Source: Lepidostoma basale
Lineage: Eukaryota > Arthropoda > Insecta > Trichoptera > Lepidostomatidae
NCBI GenBank assembly: GCA_022606425.2
Contig: JAHDVF020000875.1
Span: 558,001-622,000 of the forward strand
Reading direction: 5' to 3'
DNA length: 64,000 nt
Part shown: piece after piece, positions 15,222 to 27,300 of the stretch
How positions within the stretch are numbered: position 1 is the stretch's first letter
Layout of the letters: every line of letters starts with the position of its first letter
Notes under the pieces: generated by a model
The model's database searches: none
What the model saw: only the letters and a program-made list of their open reading frames with translations
Told to the model about the DNA's origin: nothing
Position numbers and translations under genes: made by a program

Positions 15222-15365
15222 TTGGCAATGAGGTCCGCAACCCATCACACCGCGTCTCCCGCGGCGCGAAAAGAGAAGGATGGAGTGCCGCATCGGTTAA
15301 AGTGTGACAGTCCATTATTTCTGCCTACCCTTTCGGGGAGACGGCGTGATAGTTGGTTAGTATTA
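15222..15365 (+). mobile_element. SINE-like element with the LINE hairpin tail
   Basis: Starts TATTGGCAATGAGGTCCGC and runs through CATCACACCGCGTCTCCCGC and GGATGGAGTGCCGCATCGG, ending CTGCCTACCCTTTCGGGGAG, ACGGCGTGATAG and a TTGGTTAG tail. It is the least decayed copy in the window. Confidence 0.75.
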
Positions 15366-16089
15366 CAGTGTATTGAAATACGAAAATAATCACGAAAAGT
15401 TAATCCAAATGCATATATTTTCCGAGTATTCATATACAAATTTCAAATAAGCTTATGTTTTTTAAATAACTTACAATTAGTCTATTTTTTATACAATTGA
15501 ACATTTTTTCGAGTTCGTAAATTTGAAAAAAAAAAAAACCTTTTCCATTACAAAATTAAAGATATTTTTCGTTTGTATGAAACTAGATTATTGTTCATAC
15601 GATAAGTATAAAATATTATGCTACACTAACAATATATTTTTCAAATAAAATGTATTGTTTACGCACTTATCTAACATATGCTGTTGAAATTGCGGCTAAA
15701 TATTACACGTCTGTCTGCCTTGTAACATATTCATTGATGATTCTGTTTATAGCTACTAATAAAATGCTGTTTTAAGTATTACTTTATAAGGATTAATTTA
15801 CGTATGTAGGGTACGCATACAAATCATTTAACTTGCGACGATGTTATATCATTAGTAATAGAAACACGGTTCCAAAGACTTAACAATTGCTTCACGCGTT
15901 TATACATATAAAAAAATCCATCAATTTTTCACACATTCCTGTCTAATTGAGATCAGAAAGAAATCATTTATCAAATTATGCGCCACTGATCAAATGCAAT
16001 GGGATTCTGTTTGAACGAAAACCGCGCGGCTATGTGAAAATTGGACGATGGTACGCATCGAAAGGGGTAATAAGGATACTTGTAAGATT

Positions 16090-16355
16090 TTTTTGGCATG
16101 TCGATGCGAGTGCCCCGCGGCTCGGGGCCCGCCCCCCACCGCCGGGCAGGCGCTGGAACGACGGCTGCGGGCGGCGCAGCGCGCAGTGCGCACTGCCGAC
16201 CGGCGGGCGCGAACGACGCACGGTATTCGCGGGCGCTAAGACGACTCCCTCACCCGACCAAAGAAATCTCCCCCGAGAAGCGGAAACGGAAAGGGGTTGG
16301 ACATAACCGGTGGCGGGAGAAATTCGAGTAACGCGACAGCGCCCGACGCACCCTG
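16090..16355 (+). promoter_or_regulatory. GC-rich promoter / likely 5' UTR exon of the MIF4G gene
   Basis: This is the most GC- and CpG-rich stretch of the window, with GGGGCCCGCCCCCCACCGCC near 16120 and many CGCG steps. It ends at a strong donor, CCCTG/GTGAGT (GT at 16356). Short frames are open on both strands only because of base composition and none has coding character. It lies 4 kb before the first coding exon at 20355. A second donor-like site, GGAG/GTAAAG, is at 16791. Confidence 0.5.
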
Positions 16356-16799
16356 GTGAGTTCCTCGCGACTAGAGTGTCCGATAAGCCGCAGACATCGA
16401 CTCCAAGTTATTTCCTCCTCCGCTAATTTTAGATCCCGGTTGTAAAGCGAACAGTATTTTCGTTTGCTTTTCCGATGCGCCGCGCATTTCGTTCAGAATC
16501 TCACAATCTTTTATTGCTGTTGTTTCCGCAAACTTAAAAGTGTATTTTCAATACTTTTACCTTTTAACTAAACATCAGATTACTTTTACCCCAACCCCCG
16601 TTTAGGAACTGACCGTCCCCCGCTAGTGAAACTACTTGTTTTAAAGTTACAGTGTGTGACTGCCAATTTAACACAGTGATTTATTTTTATTTCAGTGATT
16701 TACGAAATAAACGAAAAGGCTAAATAATAGCGAGAATCATCCTGCCAACGAGCATCCAGCGGCCGGCCAGAGCGACGGATCCTTTGGAGGTAAAGTCAT

Positions 16800-19140
16800 T
16801 TCCCTCACTGAAGCTTCTCCGATGAGCTAATTTTATTCCGGTAATAAAGTACGCAATATGTAAACAACCTGTTTCATTCCGAGGCAGAGTAAATATAATA
16901 TTTGCAGAGCGATTATTTTCTTTTCATATGCAAATGTGCACCTCCGCTGTTCGCCCGTTATAAACTACACATCACAGTCACTTGCCTACTGCCATCGGAA
17001 CACAATAACCGGGGCACACTGTCAGCACTATTCATTTCGTTCATTTTTTATGTTTAGATAAACAAATAAACAAAAAAAATCTAATACTCTTCCGGAAATA
17101 AATATCTCTCTTTGATATTATGCAACTAATGTATATGGTACACATACATTGAGTAGTGTAACTATTCAAATATTGTACTATTTGTGTTTTTCTTTTGCAA
17201 GCAGCTGAAATTTTGGTGCGCGTGTTTAACAAACATGTTTTATTTAATAACTTACATTTTAAAGTATTTCACAGCGAAATAAAGATTTTAGAATTAATTT
17301 AATACGACATAAATGAAGTAGGGGTGTGTAACCCGACACAGCCCACTAAACAGATTATCTCCCTACAAGCGTGCAGCAGTTTTCCCGCTCCTAGCTAACT
17401 GTGCCTGAGTGAGTCATGTGCATACATGATACATGTATCTACCTCCACAGCACTTGATGTAAGAGGTGCACGGCGCATCGCAGTACAAATGTCAATCGCC
17501 AGCGAGATTTTCAATTAGCCAAGCAATTTACACCTCTTGCACACTCCAAGGTTCGTAGACACACTCACACGCGGAGTATTTAGCTAAATACCCGCGACTG
17601 GCTCTTCGGGCGGAGTGCATTTGCTCTCGCCTGTTTGCTCAGCGGTGACGAACTCCTAATATTTATATAATGTTTGTCATCGCCTCCTCGCGCCTTGAAC
17701 GCACCACTGCTACACACACAGTGCTCTTTTTATAAATTGGCGTGTTTATTTTGCAATCAAACGCAGAGGCGTTATGCTTGTCGGGCATTAAATACAAAAT
17801 TTTCATCTATCGCTTTAATACAAATTTGAAGGCCGACTTTCCTTTTCTGTTTTACAACGAAAGTTCTCTTACCTACGTGTGCATACACCTCTCATACTGC
17901 ACCGTGCGCCTACAGGCTGCCAACTACAATGGACACACAAAGACCTGTTGTCAGTGAAGAGGAAAGACAGGAGGAAATGGAATGCAATAAAACTATTTAT
18001 ATTAAATACTTACTAAAAAAAACACCATGCTTGTGTTATGAATGTATTTCGTTTTATAAGTAGGTATTACCTATATATCGTCTTGTATAGAGGTCACATT
18101 CACATTCAAATCATTTTGAGGACAATCATGTATCGGAAGTAGCCAGCCAACGAAATCGATATTAAACAATAATTTCAAAAATAATATTAGAATTGCGAGA
18201 GAACACTTGTCGATGGTCCAATGTAGATTTTAAAGGTTTCGGAATAAATCTTATAATACCATGAAACTTCTGCGAAACGAAATCTCTTTGGAAGTAGCTA
18301 ACGATTGTTTGGAAGAGAAAGGTGGTTCTCACAGACATTTAACAATGGTTTGTGGTAAGAGTGCATTTCTATGCACTTGACACTATTTGACGGTAAAATA
18401 CAAATGAAAAACAATAAAGTTCGAATGTACCAGAATTGACTTTCATCTCGTTATTAATATTACGGCTGCTACAGACGGCCGCAGGTATGTGAAAGTGGAG
18501 GTAAATTATTATTGTCAGATTTCTGATTGTAAATCTATTCCGCTGCGGTTCTCTCCACGCTCGATTAGATTATAGGCTCTGCTTCGTTACTTGATTATTC
18601 CCCGAGATGATCACCTGATTCGGGTCACGGCTGGCGCTTTTCAGTTGACTTACTTCTTCGAACCCTACATTCAAACGACGAGGCAGCCACACTTTTATAC
18701 ACAGATATTTTATCTTATTTTATTTTATTAACAAGGTAAATACCGGCGGTGTCCATTACAAGGTATTAGTTGTGAATAATCAATGACCAAAATCAAATTG
18801 TCTTGTTACATTCAAAGAATTTAATTATTTGCTCTTAAAAATCACTAAATTTCGAATTAGTTTGAAAGCATAGTTTATAGATTGCCTGGGAAGTACGCCA
18901 ATAGTTAAAATACACAATCGTTGGATAACTAAACAACAATATGGCTTTGGTTTCATGGAAGAATGGAAAAAACAAATTTAAATCTTATATTTTAATCCTT
19001 GACAATTCTGTGGCGTTTCAGTAAATAGGTAACGAAAACGATAAATGAGTTATGTATGCAGTTTTGCCTTTAAATGTCTAAGGAAGATTCGGTGAAGAGA
19101 TATTCGTTCGTATACGACTCGGAAAACTTATTTTTATTAA
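16800..19140. other. Probable first intron or upstream region of the MIF4G gene
   Basis: No coding exon was seen. A GC-richer part at 17390-17720, with CG-rich and CTC-rich stretches, may hold an alternative promoter. Confidence 0.35.
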
Positions 19141-19147
19141 TTTGTAA

Positions 19148-19330
19148 TAGTAAACACGATTGTTTAGTGGTTTTACTTGGATTTAATTTATATAAATTGT
19201 GACAAATTTGTTCCGCCTTACGAGGATATTCTCAAACTGTCTGAAAATGCCCTCGTAAGTCGAAACAAATTTGTCACAATTTATATAAATTAAATCCAAG
19301 TAAAACCACTAAACAATCGTGTTTACTATT
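19148..19330. repeat. Foldback element, arms ~85-90 bp
   Basis: The left arm TAGTAAACACGATTGTTTAG ... AATTGTGACAAATTTGTT is matched by its inverse AACAAATTTGTCACAATT ... CTAAACAATCGTGTTTACTA. Inner stems CTTACGAGG / CCTCGTAAG flank a short loop. It is followed by AATGGAGTTTT and ACCATCAATAA, as in the decayed relative at 6780-7060. Confidence 0.85.
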
Positions 19331-19889
19331 ATAAATTAATAATAAACTAGTATAAATTAATAATGGAGTTTTAGAAAACTAATACCTCAACCATCAATAA
19401 CTTGTTTTATGTTATTTTTTTAAATAAAAATATTGATCCTCCTCTCTCTCTCTCCTAACAAACAAGTCATTGGTGAAATATACATACTTCCTTACCACAA
19501 TATTACAGAATTGTTTAAAAAGAATTGATCGAATAATCGATTCACAGATATCCGTTTTATATGACTGATATGTATTTTAACCTGTACTTGTTTTCCAGCG
19601 GACTGTCTCAGTGTCTCTTGCCCCCGGAGTAGGGGCCTTGCAGTGCTGCAGCAGACGGAAGAATACTAATGAGCGGCAGGCCTAACTGGGCTCCAACTTG
19701 GCTATCTGATCGAGTGCATCACCAAATAATGAACTACCGATTCACACAAGTGTTTATCGTTTGAGCTTTCATATTTTCCAACAAAGTGCTAGCGTAAGAG
19801 TATTTATATAATTAATTAAGTTTTCATTAACGAGTACTAGTCAATTTTCTAGTGTTTATAAGAAAAATCATCGCATAAAGCTGAAAAAG

Positions 19890-20354
19890 ATTACCGAGCG
19901 AGCGCTCGCGTCTTAATGCACCGCAAGTCTCGCGTATAATTCACAAAGTCTACTTAAAAAAACGTGAAAGTGATATACCATGCAAATAATCGTTAATCTC
20001 GCAAAAAGTTGATTTCGCGGCGAGATGCTCCGCGGTGCAGGCACCCCGCACGCGAGACACTCCGAGTGGGAAAATTCATTGCCAATCTGCCGGCGAGGTG
20101 TATTTTCAATTTGAAAGTTACGTAAGGCAACCGGAGTAAAAGTTGTCATTTTCCGGATTCGGATATCTCCCGCGCATTTATCTGTCAACGCGTGCTGCCA
20201 CCTAGCGGCGTGGAAAAATAACACGCTCAGAAAGAAAGGTATTTTTCAGGCGACTGAAAAAATTAAAACGTGAGTGTTTTGTAGTGAATATTCCTTCGCG
20301 GCTCGACATAATAAGTGCAAGTGCCAGTGATTGCGTGCTTAGAAAAGGATCAGG
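19890..20354 (+). promoter_or_regulatory. CpG-rich 5' leader region of the MIF4G gene
   Basis: GC-richer sequence with GAGCGAGCGCTCGCGTC at about 19897, directly before the start codon. A possible acceptor TATTTTTCAG ends at 20249, so 20250-20354 may be a leader exon joined to the 16.1-16.35 kb exon. An in-frame TAG at 20340-20342 closes the frame just before the ATG. Confidence 0.45.
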
Positions 20355-20507
20355 ATGAGTGGAGAACACGGAGTGGGTGGCGGGGCAGGCGCCATACAGC
20401 GCAGCCTGCGCATGCAGGATCTGCCTGCGCAGGTCGTCATGCGCGAGAGAAGTTTCGTGCGCCCTAACTCCCAGCACAATCAACACTTCGGTCATCATCC
20501 CCACCAG
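20355..20507 (+). CDS. MIF4G gene exon 1
   Basis: 51 codons from ATG to HHPHQ; donor CAG/GTATTT at 20508. It carries a Gly-rich start ([20 protein letters not shown]) and a His/Asn/Gln-rich end. Phase 0. Confidence 0.85.
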
Positions 20508-23500
20508 GTATTTATACGATATTTGTATTCCGACCGATAAATAACGGTACTCTTTGATATCATTAAAAAACTCTAGAGCGTAACGGTAATTCAAGTGTTA
20601 ACATTTGTAAAATATTTTCAATGGGTTATACAAGTGATAAATATTTATAATTATGAATTTATAATACTTCTACAAAGCGACTGAAACCCTAATGACCCTA
20701 TTTTGATTAAGGGCGAAACATTTGAATCACAAAAAGAAAAATGTGTCTTTTCTTCAAATGTTACACATTAACGTCAGGTCGAATGATCCTAGAACAGAAA
20801 CTAAGTATATTTGATTCTATACGTACCACCTAAAAATACGTTTTGATGTCAGAATAGGCTCTATTAACATTTTACGCAGCGATCGGAATACTGTCAAAAA
20901 GTCTACTCAAATAATACACAACTTGATTTGGATGAAATTATCTGATGGGCAGATTAGTTATTAGGAGTAGTGTAAGAATACAGCAAAGACCTCGATAATT
21001 TTAATAGTTAGAACATAACAGGTCCGATGCCGCACGCTGTATAAGGCTCGCCTCTCTGGGCCAACTACTATTCCCTCCCACGAGACGAGGTTCTCCCAAC
21101 ACTGTCACCAGCACACTACGTACCTATATTACAGCTAATGCACTCGAAAAATATTTTTAGAACTCCATTATTCTGTATTCAAAAGATTGATGTCATTATG
21201 AATAATGTATTATCGGGGTATTTGTAATCCGGGAATACTGAAATAATCAAATCTACTGATATACGTTCCCTGCATGTGTATCATATCAAGGGGGTATATC
21301 TCGGTACTTATTTGGCAAAAGGTCCCAGATGCGTTTTTTTGTGAAATTGAGTTAAATATACCATCAGTATTATTTTTGCACACTTTATGTTTTGACAAAA
21401 CGTTAGAGCTGTACTTTTTTATGTATTTTATTTTTTGCACAATTGCATTCAACCCCTATTTTTTTTAAATATATATTTAAAAAAAATTGATACTGATATA
21501 TCTTGTAGATAACGTTATGCATCAAAAATTTACATTTGAAATAAACAATTTGGAACACAAATAACATTTTTATAAATAATCAAAATAATGTAAAAATCTT
21601 ATTTTTGCTCACCTGTAAAATTCATAAAAAAAGCAGTTGGGACCTTTTGCCAAATAAATACCGATCTAATTGTATGCCCCAAATTGCCGTACAGAGGCGC
21701 TTGGAATTTCTCACTTAATGAAAGCGATTCGTCATCTAAACGAGGTGGCAACTAAGATAGACCTCTTTGAATCCAGCTATAGCGAACTTTTGAATATCCT
21801 AACGACTAGAGTAACAAAGGTATAATTGATATACCTACTTATTTCCAGTCACATGGTTTTATGCATATTTACTTTGTGTAATTTTTTTCACTCTTTACAC
21901 CGAAGTTGGTTGGCGCTGTAACAAAACAATAATACTTGTGTATTTCACAAAATATGATTTTCTATGTATCGTAATTGATATTATATAAAAGAACATTTAT
22001 CTATTTTCTAGAGGTTTTATTTTAACACAAATGTGTACCTACCTACAAATACGACAAATTAACGGCGAAGCATTTACGATTATTTACTTTTGTGAAATAC
22101 CACATTCATTGTTTAGAAGTTGTTTTTATAATTTGTGTTCAAATCTAACATTTTCACGTTTTGATCCAATGTCATCGCGACATTTTAGCTAGTTGCTTGG
22201 GCGTACAACACAATGACAGGGATTCTAAATGGATTAATTCTTTTCAAGTGTGCATATCAATGTATTTTCATTTGCCTCCCCTACCTAACGACACCATCGA
22301 CTACGCATGTTACCCTTATCCTGGAATTCCTTATTCTGGCGCGTAGTGTCTTGCCATAAATGTCCCTGAGTGTCTTCATTTCTGATACTCAGAGCGCATT
22401 TTTTTGTAATTGCGGTGTCCGCCCTGTATTCGATCCCATATGAATGTTAATGAATATATGCATGATACCGTCAACCATGATTTACTTCTGGCTAAGCTGT
22501 CGAAAATTGGTTTCTCTTCTAAGTAAGTTATATTTTTTATCAGCTACCTGGGGGAGAGGAAACAATTTGCCTCGTGCGGTATATTTCAATCTGCACTATT
22601 TCCCGTATATTCCAGAGTGCCACAGGGCTCAATTCTTGGTCCACTCCTCTTCACCATCTTCATCAATGATATCGCGAGGGTTATCAATTTTCGCGATTTC
22701 TATTATTTGCAGATGATCTTAAATTATTCCTTGAGATAAAGAGCCATGAAGATTGCCCCCGTCTCCAGTCAGATGTAAATAATATCGTTCGCTGGAGTAA
22801 AACCAATCAAATTACTTTCAATATCTCTAAATGCGTAATTTTATATTTTACGAGAGCATTGCGTACTGTTTATTACTATTCAGCAAATTAAGCGTGTTTC
22901 AACGATAAAGGATCTTGGTATTGTTTATGAAAGTAGGCTTATTTCCATGCTCACATCGAGAGAATATGCTGAGTTACACTGAAAATGCTGGCATTTATTC
23001 TCCTAACTGGTAGAGTTTTCAGGAATCCATATGTTTTGCGAATTTTGTATAGTTGTATCCAGCATGCAGAACCAACCTGCCTCTGGTGATGCCGGTTGGG
23101 AGAGCAATCAAACTGCTGAACATGATCGCTTCGGAGATCGACGTCTTTCATATTTGTGAAAGTACGTTCAGAAGACAAATACTCTTGACTTTGGAGAGTA
23201 TCTTGTATTCCTAATGTCGAACCATCCCTCATGCGTTCCTGGTATTATATATTTACTAGCTGACCCGGCAAAGCTTCGCTATTGCTATATTGGAGTATAT
23301 AAATACACCCAATATATATTAAAGAAATACAATGAAAGTTCAATATCAATTATTTTATTGGATAAAATGACATGTGTATAGGTGCAAGAATGTGTGTATC
23401 CTAATTCAGTTCATATCTTTAAAACATTTTTTTAATCCAAGCAAACTTGCTGTGAACTTGAATAATACTAATGTGAATTGAACAATTGAAGGCTGGACAT

Positions 23501-24216
23501 TACCAAGGTGGCAAGTTTACAAAAAGTCTGAAATGAGTTTTTGATGCCAATTGGTCTTAAACATAGCTGTGCAAAAGCGCGTTATGATTTAATAATATAG
23601 TGTAGTTCAAACGTTACCCTAAAGATGCCACCCAAAAAAAAGTTAATATTTATCTTTTTCAGCTTTATGTTTAAACCATTTTTGTAACGTCTAGTCTTAA
23701 TTTTTTTCCTTAATATTTTAAGTGAAATTAAAAAAACAAATAAATATACTATATCAAATTTGCATAAAACATTCATACATATACAATTCATATCCGTTCA
23801 CTCCTGGGCGTAGGCCTCCTCCATCTGCTTCAATGTCTGTCGATCCTGGGCAACACGCATCCAATGTCGTCCCCCCATCGAAGTTGAGGACGTCCTGGGT
23901 TTCGGGTTGCAGTTCATCTATCATCAGGGCTGCGAGCGGCATGCCATTTTAGCGCTGCCACTCTTCCGATGATGTAATTAGTTCATAAATATAACAACAT
24001 GTCTTGTGATACTTAATTAATTTATTAATTTATAAAGTTAATTAGAGCTCGATTAATAACAAAAATATGCCTATGACCATCGGGGTATTCCATTTAATAA
24101 AGTGTATAAATTGGAATAGGATCTGCTCAGGAATAACCGCAGAAATAGTCCACACACACAGCTAAGATTGCCTTTTATTTATATAGATAGATAGATAGAA
24201 GATAGAAGATAGATAG

Positions 24217-24264
<48 letters not shown>

Positions 24265-24275
24265 CAGATAGATAT

Positions 24276-24336
<61 letters not shown>

Positions 24337-27300
24337 AGATTATATTTTACCTGTTCTCAATAGATGCCGTAAACTATAATAATTGTTGTTTGTAATATCT
24401 TTTGAGAAAAAAAATAAACTGATTTGATTTGATTTGATGAAGTAAATAGACAGAAATTGTCTACCGTTGAACCTTGTACCTGTTTTGTGATTTTTAACGT
24501 AGTGAATTCCGTAATGTTGTGAAGAAGAAAGCTTTTAAGTTTGATTCTCTTCCAATTCTGCTGCGCCCACTTATTCAAAACACCCGGCTGGGTAGGTACC
24601 CACACGCCGCACGCTATAGGTAGGTACGCCGAATAGATTCCGCGGGGTGAGGGGGGGGGGCGTGAGGAAACATGTTTTCATTGAGGAATCCAGATATAAC
24701 ACGCATTGATAACATCAACTTGGCAGATACTCTAAAGATGGGAATATGGGAGGCCGGCTGATGCCATCTATCATTTTTTAAAACATAATATCTATCAATC
24801 ACATTACTGGAACTCTTATGTATGGAAGGAAATGCTTGGAGCTGGCAGAATAAGGAAGAAAGTTGGATAAAGGCCGAAGAAAAGAGATCTCCGAGAATAA
24901 TGTGCGGGAAAACGAATGATAGAATACCGAACGACGAAATAAGGAAGAGATGTAATGAAGATGATTGCATCATAAGTATAATATAATTAAAAAAAAGGAT
25001 CCCTGAGATAGATACAATAGATATTTGACATTTGGAACGAATAGATGAGAGAAGAATGGTGAAAAGTTTGTATAAAAGCTATGTAACTGAAAAGAGAAAC
25101 CGCGGAAGACCAAGCAAATCATGGCATTACCAAATTTATAAAAATCGAAGATTGTGCATGTTACAATGCGTGCATGTAGAGGAAGCTCAAGAGGTATGGA
25201 TGGAGGTGGTTCATCCTCTCTGCCTACCCCTCCGTAAAACGGCGTGATGGTTAATAAGTTATTTAGTTACTTAGTTTCACAATATTGACTGATCGGATGC
25301 TGATCCAAGGGTCATGGGTTCAATCTAGGATACAACCCAATTCCTTCATCATAGCTATTAATCTGCTCGCATTAGAACACAAAATATTATTTATGACGCT
25401 GAGCTGTCCTGGAATGATGACTTCCAGCAATCCCTCCATCTCTTAGGCGGCCTTCCTGATAATCTCTTGCTGCTGGGTGTTTTATCTTTGACATTTTTTG
25501 CCATTATTGTATCCTCCATGCGGTCCACATGATCTCTCCAAAAGCGCCTTTTGCTTCTTCCCCGCCTTACTATGTCTTCAACACCACATACAGACCTTAT
25601 TGTCTCATTTCTGATCCGATCTTTGAGGGTTCTGCCTGCTATCTTTTTATTAAGTCATACCTGTATATTCACAAAGCGTTGAAAATTTTACTCGTATTGA
25701 GAAAAAAACTGACAGCAGAGCTGTCAGCTATTGAAATATTTTAAAGCAATACATAATTTAATCTGGAAGAGCTCCGATTGGAAGAAAACTTCATTTTCCA
25801 AAACCGAAAAAAGAACATTATAGAACATGTATGGGTTTACCTTAGCCTCAACATTCAAGTAAGAAATTTCCAACATGTGGGGAAGGAATAGCCTCCGGGC
25901 TAGTACTCCCAAAAAGACGTCCAAGAAGGGTTTACTTAGAGAATGCTTGGAAAAGCAGAACGTCAAAAAGTGCTGATAATTTTTTAATAATCTTAAAAGA
26001 AGAATCGAACGGATTGCATCAAAAATTATTCATCAAAAGCAAAAGGAGGTCATACGAAATATTGATTTATTTTTATATATTTGAATTTCTTTAACCGTTT
26101 TAAACTAAGTTACTTTCAAGTTTAAATGTAGGTATGGAAATATATTTTTTTAATGATTTAGGGATTGTTTTTTAATTACTACATTTTGGGGAGCTCAGTC
26201 ATTTTATCACAAAACCAGGAGGATTTTAACCCGCAACCTTTCACCGTCCAAAGTTGGAATTCAATTTTCTATTGTAGATCCGACCTCAAAAGTAAAAACT
26301 TTTAGATTAAACGTATCGAACCCTCGTAACCTAATTTCTACTATAGAGATGATCCGAGTCAGTTAAACTTAGTATCATATAATTAAATAGAAATATTTTG
26401 AGGCATTCTAAAGTTGCCAAACCGGAAATAAATATTTATGAATTCACGATGAGAATGTTGGATCCGCCTTCGGGCGAATTTCGAAGGTAGGTACATTGGG
26501 CTGGTACTTCTTCCGTACTTACCTAGTGCACAGTTTATATCGTTGATGTTAGGTATATTTGAAGACATATTTAACCAGACCATCAACGTGGCATCTGAAT
26601 CCTCATTTTTGGTCCATACTAGGCAAATGTAGTCTCCGAATATTTTCCTTGTTAATTGCAGATGTTCTACATTCCTTTCTTATATCAGCATTTGAGATTC
26701 TGTCGTAGGTAAATCGTTCTACCACACATAGGTCTTAGGGACCTCACCTGTACCGCATTTATTCTGCTCTCATCCTTCTTTTGCCAGTTCCATGCTTCGC
26801 TTCCATACATTAGGGTTGGGACCAGAACTCCATTGTGAATGGCCGTTTATGACCAAAATTATGAAAGGGTCGCTGCGTTGGCTCGGACATATGGAGCGCA
26901 TGGACGGAGAAAGAATGCTTAAGAATGTATACGTTAATGATGTAAATGGAGTACGGAGTCGAGGTAGACCGAGGAAAACATGGCATGACCAAATTAATCA
27001 AAGTCTAAAAGTTGGTCATGTAAGAAGTCGAAAGAGTCGACGTGCGTGTATGACTCGCTGTATGAATGAGGCGGAATCTAGAGAGGTGAGCCAGGATAGA
27101 GTAGTGTGGCTGTCCATTCTCTCTACCTACCCCTGCGGGGAAACGGCGTGATGGTTTGTTATTGTTCTTGTTGTTATTACAGATGTTTGAGATTTAATTG
27201 AAAGTTGAACATCAAAATAACAGAGTTTCAATCTACAAAGTATTATATATTTTTATAAAAACGATACGGAATATGGAATGCCGAGGAGTTGTTTAGAAGA

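Larger units (their letters stand above)
22446..24445 (+). mobile_element. jockey/CR1-like LINE, interrupted by another element
   Basis: Broken frames read [39 protein letters not shown] and [12 protein letters not shown], with the reverse transcriptase catalytic FADD box at 22706-22717. The body stops at about 23254, where a repeat is inserted, and resumes at about 24341 with TATATTTTACCTGTTCTCAA, TAGATGCC and TTTTGAGAAAA, ending in a GATTT repeat tail. The 35750-35885 copy has the same sequence without the interruption. Confidence 0.8.

Noticed and set aside
15947..16331. Four overlapping open frames of 60-120 codons on both strands
   Set aside because: They exist only because the region is GC-rich and so poor in stops. 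None has a family pattern and they sit in a promoter/leader stretch ending at a splice donor.
20202..20594. 130-codon - strand frame over the first MIF4G exon
   Set aside because: It overlaps a real + exon and runs on into intron sequence without splice sites or family features.
24182..24337. CRISPR-like array
   Set aside because: It is a plain GATA microsatellite with no unique spacers, in a eukaryotic genome.
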